This document shows, piece by piece, positions 13,560 to 19,466 of a stretch of 19,466 bases of DNA. How positions within the stretch are numbered: the first letter of the stretch is position 1; each line of letters starts with the position of its first letter. The notes under the pieces were generated by a model that saw only the letters and a program-made list of their open reading frames with translations, was not told the DNA's origin and ran no database searches. The stretch spans positions 1-19,466 of the forward strand of contig DALTVX010000011.1 of the NCBI GenBank assembly GCA_029987395.1. The letters run 5' to 3'. Position numbers and translations under genes: made by a program. Source of the DNA: Methanocorpusculum sp. Lineage in GTDB: Archaea; Halobacteriota; Methanomicrobia; Methanomicrobiales; Methanocorpusculaceae.

Positions 13560-15166
13560 AATCTGTGTTGCCAAATTTTCTCAAAAAAAACAGAAATGAT
13601 TCAATAATAGAGATGGAAAATAAAACAAAGCAGAAGTTCAGCCTGAAAAAAATCATTGGTGCACTGATAACACAGGAGAAAAAAACCGAATTCAATAAAG
13701 CAGAGATCATTGAACTCCCCCCATATGAGGGGAGGGAAAAACTTCTCGAACAGTATTGGCTCACGCCGCCGTTCGCCTATGCAAACCTGTTTCAGGACAA
13801 ATTCTCCCACAGTCATTACGAAATCATCGAACCAAAGATCACCGAATCAGAATATATCATTCTGGAAGAGATCATCCAGCTTCTAAGAACGACCCTCGTG
13901 TATGACGCGGGAAAAAAATATTCCACTGACGAGATCGACAGAGATCATCTGATCGACATCATCACCTCATTCGATGCAGAAATTTGTGAAGATCGTCTCA
14001 ACATTCTCATCTATTACCTCAACCGAAATCTGCTCGGTTATGGAAAACTCGATCCGCTTATGCACGACGAACGTATCGAAGATATTACCTGTAACGGAGC
14101 GGATATCCCGATCTATCTCTATCATCAAAAATACGGAAACGTCCGAACGAACTGTGTGTTTGATAGCAAAGACCTGAACAAATATGTCATGAAACTCGCT
14201 CAAAAAGCCGATAAACAGGTCTCTCTTACGACGCCGCTCGTCGATGCTTCTTTACCAGAGGGCGCTCGTGTTCAGCTCACCTATTCGGATATCATCTCCT
14301 CGAATGGAAGCAGTTTCACGATCCGCAAATTTAAATCCGATCCGATGACCCCGATAGATCTGGTCATGAATAAAACCTACACAGCCGAACTGATGGCACA
14401 CCTATGGCTCGCGGTGGAAAACAGACGAAGTATGCTTATTGCTGGAGGAACGGCAAGTGGAAAAACCTCCACGATGAACGCGATCTCCTTTTTCATTCCC
14501 TATGACTCAAAAATCGTCTCCATCGAAGACACGCGTGAGATACAGCTTCCCAAGCATGAGAACTGGCTTTCCATGCGTACAAGAGAGAACATAACCACCG
14601 AGAATATGGGAAACGTCGATATGTTCTCGCTCTTAAAAGCAGCTCTCAGACAGAGACCGGAGTTCATTATTGTCGGTGAAGTGAGGGGGGAAGAGGCACA
14701 GACCCTTTTCCAGGCAATGAACACCGGGCATACCACCTACTCGACGCTGCACGCCGGAAAAGTGAACGAAGCCATCAGCAGACTGACCCACGAGCCCATC
14801 AACGTCCCGGTCGCGATGTTCTCTGCCCTACACCTGATTCTCATCCAAGGTCTCTTATATGGAAAAGGAAAAGGATTTCGTCGGTGTCTCTCACTAAACG
14901 AGATCTCGGTCGTGAATAATGAGGTCCTGTGGACACCGCTTTTTATCTGGGACAATGCGACCGATTCCTGCAAAAGGACGCACAATGAATCACGTGTTTT
15001 TGAGAGTATCGCAACACAAAATGGATGGTCCAATGAGCAACTCACAAATCGGTTAAAATATCGGGAGAGAGAGATCGAAGATATGGTAGCTACCGGGAAG
15101 ATTTCCGCCCTAGAAATAGGCGATGCAATTCTGAATGCAAAACTCGGTGAATCAGTAAATGCGTAA
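13556..15166 (+). CDS. type II/IV secretion system ATPase (archaeal pilus assembly, PilB/VirB11/ArlI-like)
   Basis: Hexameric ATPase that powers pilus assembly at the inner face of the membrane. 536 residues from the ATG at 13556, which overlaps the previous stop (ATGA). A longer open frame from 13400 lies within the preceding gene and is not used. The amino half (1-250) is the helical plus N2-type domain (YGKLDPLMHDERIEDITCNG; TPLVDASLPEGARVQLTY). The ATPase core has Walker A GGTASGKT (297-304, Lys303), the Asp-box region SIEDTREIQLP, Walker B IIVGEVRGEEA (Glu375) and the His-box TGHTTYSTLHA (His392, His399). All catalytic elements are intact. It overlaps the platform-protein gene by 8 bases. 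The set ATPase, platform, pilins marks a type IV pilus-like operon. Confidence 0.93.
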   Translation: MKSVLPNFLKKNRNDSIIEMENKTKQKFSLKKIIGALITQEKKTEFNKAEIIELPPYEGREKLLEQYWLTPPFAYANLFQDKFSHSHYEIIEPKITESEYIILEEIIQLLRTTLVYDAGKKYSTDEIDRDHLIDIITSFDAEICEDRLNILIYYLNRNLLGYGKLDPLMHDERIEDITCNGADIPIYLYHQKYGNVRTNCVFDSKDLNKYVMKLAQKADKQVSLTTPLVDASLPEGARVQLTYSDIISSNGSSFTIRKFKSDPMTPIDLVMNKTYTAELMAHLWLAVENRRSMLIAGGTASGKTSTMNAISFFIPYDSKIVSIEDTREIQLPKHENWLSMRTRENITTENMGNVDMFSLLKAALRQRPEFIIVGEVRGEEAQTLFQAMNTGHTTYSTLHAGKVNEAISRLTHEPINVPVAMFSALHLILIQGLLYGKGKGFRRCLSLNEISVVNNEVLWTPLFIWDNATDSCKRTHNESRVFESIATQNGWSNEQLTNRLKYREREIEDMVATGKISALEIGDAILNAKLGESVNA

Positions 15167-16934
15167 ATATGAGACCCTTGAAAAATCCCTTCGTTCTGCG
15201 CATATCCCAATACCACCAGGAAGATATCTGCTCCTTACCATCATTCTGACGATCATTGCAGGTAGTATCTGCAATCTTGCCGGCACACTGGTTGTTTTGA
15301 CCGGCATCGTCATACCTCTTCCAACATTCCTCCCAGCACACATCTTCTATCTGTTCTCTTCAGTCATTATCACCGCTGCGGCAGGGTGCCTGATCTATTA
15401 TTATCCAACACTGAAAGCCAGCGGGCGAAAAACCAGGATCGATCTGGATCTCCCCTATGCAGTGACGTATATGCAGGCACTATCCCCGATCCTCTCTCTC
15501 GCAGATATTTTTCGAAACATCCACCAGGAATACGATCTCTACGGTGAAGTCTCAAACGAATGCGGAGTGATCGTTCGAAATATGGATGTGTTTGGGGAAG
15601 ATCTCAATACTTCTATCGAACATGCAAAAGAGATAACTCCCTCGGAAAACTTCCGCGAGCTTTTGAACGATCTGCTTCTGATGCACCAGAGCGGAGGCAA
15701 TCTGACAAATTTCTTTAATGCAAAGTCACTCGCCTATCGGGAGATATCCCGCAACGAACAGGACTCTCTTCTTCAGTTCCTCGAAATGATTGCTGAGATC
15801 TATGTGACCGTCTTTGTAGCAGGACCAATTGCGATCATCATCATGCTGGTCGCCCAAAATCTCACTGGGCAATCTACACTTGGCGGTATCACGACGCTTC
15901 TGTATGTTGGTCTCCCACTAGGTGCGATAGTTCTTATCGCCATCCTTTACATCCTCCTTCCTCCAGACAACCTTGCCATCTCTCATAAAGAAGTCCAGGA
16001 AACGGAATACGCCAATGACATCCTAAACACAAAATCAAATGAAGAACCCAACCTGGAATTTATCAAAAAGGTCGAGAAAAGAAAGAGAGAGATCCACATT
16101 CTGGAGTTATTAAAACACCCGGTCAAAACCTACATCGCTAAATACGATTATGCGATTGTGCTTGGGATGATTGCAGCGGGAGGCATATTCTATCTTTATT
16201 ATTCCGGATATCTGGCGTCTGTATTCCCGGTATTCACATTTGAGGCATTTCTTTGTCTGATCATTATTGCGGGTATCATCCCAGCGATCATCGCCTATGA
16301 ATTACGGTATAGATATGTAAACAGTATTGAAAAACAGATGCCTGAGTTTTTGCGCGAAATTGCTGATATGCGTGATATCGGTATGACTCTGCAGGGAGCG
16401 ATCTTTCTTATTGCAACAAATAAAAAGGGCGTTCTCTCATCAGAGATCAAGGTGGTCTCCGATGAGATCAGATACGGCACGCCGCTTTCGAACGCTCTGG
16501 TTCGCATGGAAGAACGTATCGGTGTAATCACCATCAAACGTGCTGTTTCCCTTCTAGTTAAAGCAAGTGAGATCACCGACTATATCCGTGAGACCCTCAC
16601 GATTGCAGTTTCTGATCTGGAACATTATTTAAAAATGAAAAGTAAGAGGAAAAATGTCTCGATCGTTTATCTCGCGGTAATCTATCTGTCATTTGGCATC
16701 TACCTTTATACAGCGTACCAGTTGAATGTCGTGTTCATTTCAAGTTTTTCTTCATTTGACATTGCATTCGACATTATGTCCAACAAAACTGCGATGTTTC
16801 ATATCGGTATCATTCTAGCATTCTTTTCCGGGATCATGGCAGGACAGATGTCAGCAAATACCATCCTCTCCGGACTGAAACATTCAGCACTCCTACTGGC
16901 TGCAACTTTGATAGTATTCATCTATCTGATATGA
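15159..16934 (+). CDS. pilus platform membrane protein, two T2SSF domains (TadC/ArlJ-like)
   Basis: Polytopic membrane protein of 591 residues that forms the base on which pilins are assembled and which the ATPase turns or pushes. Membrane segments occur near 24-45, 60-80, about 210-233, 242-265, 325-345, 355-380 and several at the end (500-590). Two cytoplasmic T2SSF modules are seen: residues ~95-200 (DLDLPYAVTYMQALSPILSL; LLMHQSGGNLTNFF) and ~385-490 (QMPEFLREIADMRDIGMTL; DEIRYGTPLSNALVRMEERI). A double module is typical of archaeal TadC/ArlJ-type proteins. A charged linker (about 280-315) separates the halves. GGTGA lies 13 bases before the ATG inside the ATPase gene. Overlaps both neighbours. 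Confidence 0.9.
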   Translation: MRKYETLEKSLRSAHIPIPPGRYLLLTIILTIIAGSICNLAGTLVVLTGIVIPLPTFLPAHIFYLFSSVIITAAAGCLIYYYPTLKASGRKTRIDLDLPYAVTYMQALSPILSLADIFRNIHQEYDLYGEVSNECGVIVRNMDVFGEDLNTSIEHAKEITPSENFRELLNDLLLMHQSGGNLTNFFNAKSLAYREISRNEQDSLLQFLEMIAEIYVTVFVAGPIAIIIMLVAQNLTGQSTLGGITTLLYVGLPLGAIVLIAILYILLPPDNLAISHKEVQETEYANDILNTKSNEEPNLEFIKKVEKRKREIHILELLKHPVKTYIAKYDYAIVLGMIAAGGIFYLYYSGYLASVFPVFTFEAFLCLIIIAGIIPAIIAYELRYRYVNSIEKQMPEFLREIADMRDIGMTLQGAIFLIATNKKGVLSSEIKVVSDEIRYGTPLSNALVRMEERIGVITIKRAVSLLVKASEITDYIRETLTIAVSDLEHYLKMKSKRKNVSIVYLAVIYLSFGIYLYTAYQLNVVFISSFSSFDIAFDIMSNKTAMFHIGIILAFFSGIMAGQMSANTILSGLKHSALLLAATLIVFIYLI

Positions 16935-17347
16935 GGTTTAAAAAAACTATGCAACACACAAAAAACGATGGGCTGACATCTGTTGTCGGTGAAATGCTCC
17001 TTCTTGGAATTGTAATCATTCTCGTATCGCTGGTTGCCATGTCTGCCTTCAATCTCCTCCCGGGTGAGCGGGAAACAATTACTGAAGTAGTAATGGAATA
17101 TCAGAAAGGAACGAATAACATTTCCTTCTGGCACAAGGGTGGCGACTGGGTCCTTAAACAGGATCTCCGAGTAACCCTGGATTCCGTGGCGGTAAATGGA
17201 GAGACAACATTGACAGACTGGGAGGGGAAGTCTGTTGATGTGTTTGATCTGGGAGGATGTTATACAATAAAAACGGACACAATTCCCGTTGGCGAAATCA
17301 GATTGGTGACAACTGGATCTATATTATATTCCGGGAGGATCACATGA
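16931..17347 (+). CDS. prepilin-like protein 1 with atypical signal
   Basis: 138 residues; ATG overlaps the previous stop (ATGA). A basic leader of about 13 residues (MRFKKTMQHTKND) precedes GLTSVVGEMLLLGIVIILVS. This resembles the archaeal pilin block, but AVSP is replaced by GLTS and an acidic residue follows the VVG. A Glu early in the helix recalls Glu5 of classical type IV pilins, used in assembly. An internal ATG at 16949 would start MQHTKND and also keep the signal. The head is short (about 95 residues; DLRVTLDSVAVNGETTLTD), one beta sheet by look. Likely a minor or initiating pilin of this machine. No ribosome site is obvious, so translation may depend on coupling. Confidence 0.75.
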   Translation: MRFKKTMQHTKNDGLTSVVGEMLLLGIVIILVSLVAMSAFNLLPGERETITEVVMEYQKGTNNISFWHKGGDWVLKQDLRVTLDSVAVNGETTLTDWEGKSVDVFDLGGCYTIKTDTIPVGEIRLVTTGSILYSGRIT

Positions 17348-18111
17348 GTAAAAAGGATGATGGAGTAACGGTGGTCATCGCAATGATGCTTATACTTGCG
17401 ATTTTTGTCACATGTATGTCGGCATATAGCACAACGTACCTCCCAGGATTAAAGGAAACCGCCGAGATCCAGCATAGCGAACAGGTGAAATTTGCATTTG
17501 AACGCTTCGCCTCTGACGTGGATAACATCTATAGTCAGGGAATGCCGGCCAGATACTCGGAACCTCTAACACTCGGAGGAGGGGATGTTCTTTTATCTCC
17601 GTCGAAGTCCAGCGGAATACTGGAAATAAAAAATGAAACCATCGGATACCTGACGTATGGAGAAAATAATATTTCAATTAATACTACTCGTATCACCTAC
17701 ACACCATCATACTCACTCTGGGAACCTCAGGGATACACATATACAAATGGTCTGGTCTGGATTACCAAAGGAACAAAAAAGACGCCGGCGTCTCTAACGC
17801 TCTACACAAATAAAAGTGGCGTTGAAGAAGAAAAGAACTGGATAAAAGAACAGTTCGAGAGTATGAATCAGACCATGAAGATCTCCGGTGAAAACATGAC
17901 GATGCAGATAATTACCATGGAGGCAAAAGAACCTTTCAGTGTCACCGGGTCGGGTGTGGTAAAACTACGGTTGGATACCACCACAATAGAAAAACCTTCC
18001 ATTCCATCAGGAGAGGTTACACTGATCAACAACAGAAATCCTGTACCATATATTATTACAGAAAAAAATCTCACCATAAATATACTCACGATTGAGGTGA
18101 GCATGATTTGA
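17344..18111 (+). CDS. prepilin-like protein 2, long-headed (minor pilin / pseudopilin)
   Basis: 255 residues. The ATG at 17344 overlaps the previous stop (ATGA), and GGGAGGATC lies just upstream, so the longer open frame from 17257 is not used. MSKKDDGV is followed by TVVIAMMLILAIFVTCMSAY. A KKDDG turn before a hydrophobic helix fits the archaeal prepilin signal, but the AVSPVVG block is absent. The region after the helix (KETAEIQHSEQVKFAFERFA) is likely a long amphipathic extension, as in large pseudopilins. The head is beta-rich, with N-x-S/T sites (NETIG, NISIN, NKSG, NQTM, NMTM, NLT). No domain recognised. Probably a tip or minor subunit. Confidence 0.72.
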   Translation: MSKKDDGVTVVIAMMLILAIFVTCMSAYSTTYLPGLKETAEIQHSEQVKFAFERFASDVDNIYSQGMPARYSEPLTLGGGDVLLSPSKSSGILEIKNETIGYLTYGENNISINTTRITYTPSYSLWEPQGYTYTNGLVWITKGTKKTPASLTLYTNKSGVEEEKNWIKEQFESMNQTMKISGENMTMQIITMEAKEPFSVTGSGVVKLRLDTTTIEKPSIPSGEVTLINNRNPVPYIITEKNLTINILTIEVSMI

Positions 18112-18584
18112 AAGATTCGGCTGTCTCTCCGGTGATCGGTGTTATACTGATGCTTTCTGTAACACTCCTAATTGCGGGGCTCCTTTCGGGGTATGTATCA
18201 GGATTTATTGGGTCGAATAGTGTTACACCCTCTGTAGAACTCACCGCATACACCACCGGTTTTGGTGAAGACTTTCAGTTTGTTTTTGAGCATCGTGGGG
18301 GAAATATTTTGCGCCCGGTAGATTATAAAGTGACAACACGGATAATAGGGACGTCGGCTGAAGCAAACAACAAATTCATGCTAAGCGCATTATCCACAGA
18401 TGTATGGACCACAGGTACCAGGATCACCACTACCAACCTCACGCATACTGCAGAAATTCTGGGAGTGGATACAGATATGCTGAATATATCCATTAACAAA
18501 TCTCGTGCGATAAATGTCGCTATTTATCACATACCAAGTTCAACCCAGATATTTGAGAAAACGATCCTTCTGGTGGAATCATGA
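18108..18584 (+). CDS. archaeal type IV pilin 3 (DUF1628/Pilin_N class), TTG start
   Basis: 158 residues. The start is a TTG at 18108 that overlaps the previous stop (TTGA). GAGGTGA, seven bases upstream, is complementary to the archaeal 16S tail and makes this start convincing. The protein begins MKDSAVSPVIGVILMLSVTL, the archaeal pilin signature with almost no leader, and closely matches the two minus-strand pilins in its first 20 residues. The head (about 120 residues) has a short variable loop region and ends SSTQIFEKTILLVES. A likely major subunit of this pilus. Confidence 0.85.
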   Translation: MKDSAVSPVIGVILMLSVTLLIAGLLSGYVSGFIGSNSVTPSVELTAYTTGFGEDFQFVFEHRGGNILRPVDYKVTTRIIGTSAEANNKFMLSALSTDVWTTGTRITTTNLTHTAEILGVDTDMLNISINKSRAINVAIYHIPSSTQIFEKTILLVES

Positions 18585-19054
18585 GAGATAAAAATGATGG
18601 GGTGTCCGAGGTCGTCGGTGTGATGCTTCTTCTAACGATCACGATACTAGTGGTAAGCATTGTTGCATTGTCTGCAACCGAACTCATTGATATTAATAAG
18701 CCACCACTCTCAACATCCATCATCGCAGTGAATACAGATGACAGTGGCACCAAATATACCATCACGATGGAAAATGTTGCTGGGGATGCATTTTCACTCG
18801 ATTGGATACGACTCATCATCGGTGTGCGAAATGATGCAACGCGGATGATTACTCTGGATGGGTCATCAGATAAAATTCTAAGTGTGTCCGGTGATACGTT
18901 TATCAGAACCGGAGACCAGTTCAAACTCTTATCTGATGAGAAGGGAAAGTTTGTATTTGGAAGCTTCTCTGTTGCTGCCGGAGAGTATCTCACGTATCAG
19001 TTCTATGATCCTGATACCGGGATTTGCGTATCTTCAGGGGAGATCCAGATATGA
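18581..19054 (+). CDS. archaeal type IV pilin 4 (DUF1628/Pilin_N class)
   Basis: 157 residues, last gene of the operon; ATG overlaps the previous stop (ATGA), and GGTGGA lies upstream. MRDKNDGVSEVVGVMLLLTI is a variant pilin signal with VSEVVG for VSPVVG, placing a Glu at the fifth position after the Gly of DG, as in classical type IV pilins. A helix (to about residue 38) and a beta-rich head follow (TKYTITMENVAGDAFSLDWI; FGSFSVAAGEYLTYQFYD). A single Cys near the end has no partner. A short hairpin follows the stop. Confidence 0.85.
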   Translation: MRDKNDGVSEVVGVMLLLTITILVVSIVALSATELIDINKPPLSTSIIAVNTDDSGTKYTITMENVAGDAFSLDWIRLIIGVRNDATRMITLDGSSDKILSVSGDTFIRTGDQFKLLSDEKGKFVFGSFSVAAGEYLTYQFYDPDTGICVSSGEIQI

Positions 19055-19059
19055 ATGAC

Positions 19060-19077
19060 CAGTAGCTTATTCTACTG
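19060..19077 (+). terminator. hairpin after the pilus operon
   Basis: CAGTAG and CTACTG form a 6-bp stem around a six-base loop, six bases after the last stop, followed by only three T. A weak but well-placed terminator or mRNA end structure. Confidence 0.4.
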
Positions 19078-19466
19078 TTTCCAGATCAGGAACTGATTTT
19101 CTTTGCATTACATTCATTGCGATATACGAGCATATCACAAGGGAAAAAATCATCATTAAGTGTATCTTACATTTTATTTCAAACATCTTATGCCCTAGAT
19201 TTGGCACTTAAAATAATCCCTTTATCCAACGTATTACCTTATCACTAACTACAAACACGAGGTCCCCTTTGATGGAATTTAGATAGATACCTAGTCAGGG
19301 TAAAGCTTCACAAAACTCCGATCCCACCTTTTTTCTTTGGCGCGTACCGGTCATCCTGCATATAGTCAGGAGGATACTCCGCGTAAACATCGCCGATACC
19401 TACTAAAAATAATCATGTTTATATAGAACTACTAAACAACATATTCCATACATTACTCTGTCAAAA
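19078..19466. other. AT-rich tail of the window without a firm gene
   Basis: No open frame with a start was found. From 19080 to about 19260 I see nothing specific. A coding-like patch on the minus strand is at 19308-19403, and a TATA-like TTTATATAG is at 19419-19427. Confidence 0.5.
19308..19403 (-). pseudogene. possible C-terminal remnant of a small gene
   Basis: On the minus strand the frame from 19403 reads VGIGDVYAEYPPDYMQDD, then RYAPKKKGGIGVL and a TGA stop (19310-19308). GC content is higher than in the flanks and the composition is protein-like. No start is in frame: a TGA lies four codons further upstream. An ATG at 19416 would join this frame after a single-base shift in the T-run. 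Family not recognised. Confidence 0.25.

Noticed and set aside
14500..15216. Long minus-strand open frames under the ATPase gene
   Set aside because: They mirror the strongly conserved ATPase codons and show no domain of their own.

Overview
The window looks like chromosomal DNA of a methanogenic archaeon, most likely of the order Methanomicrobiales (Methanocorpusculum-like). This is inferred from protein content: a core methanogenesis enzyme (Ftr), an archaeal-type PurE, PEGA and DUF3821/S-layer-like surface proteins, and pilins starting with the archaeal D-x-AVSPVVG signature. Poly-T terminators, TATA boxes placed for leaderless or short-leader starts, and ATGA-type stop/start overlaps also fit an archaeon. 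I recognised no tRNA, rRNA or CRISPR array.

Layout. 1-6693 is mostly housekeeping: the nearly complete ftr gene; on the minus strand a secreted PEGA-repeat protein and a DUF1805 protein; then a peptide-deformylase-like protein with a displaced cysteine ligand and a ferredoxin:thioredoxin reductase catalytic subunit. A 360-bp AT-rich spacer follows with three clusters of 9-bp tandem repeats. Next come purE (minus) and two PLP aminotransferases, class V and class I/II, each with its own promoter and terminator. 6694-7045 holds nothing I can call.

7046-8560 is a minus-strand two-gene pilin operon with a TATA box and a hairpin/T-run terminator. 8700-9954 is a complete IS5-family insertion sequence: 21-bp inverted repeats (19 of 21 identical) and a perfect 5-bp duplication ATGTT. 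Its transposase is broken by two short insertions that are about 80% identical inverted copies of one ~45-50-bp element. Each shifts the frame, the second restores it, and each carries a stem with a compensatory base-pair change. 9955-10440 holds degenerate coding traces and a promoter.

10443-19054 is one tightly coupled eight-gene plus-strand operon. In order it encodes a large secreted DUF3821/S-layer-like protein, a small membrane-anchored beta-rich protein, a secretion ATPase (VirB11/PilB/ArlI-like), a double T2SSF membrane platform protein (TadC/ArlJ-like), and four different prepilin-like proteins. It reads as a dedicated archaeal type IV pilus-like machine with two custom surface components and no prepilin peptidase in the cluster. 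The two-gene pilin operon on the other side of the IS may supply more subunits. 19055-19466 is non-coding apart from a short coding-like remnant on the minus strand.
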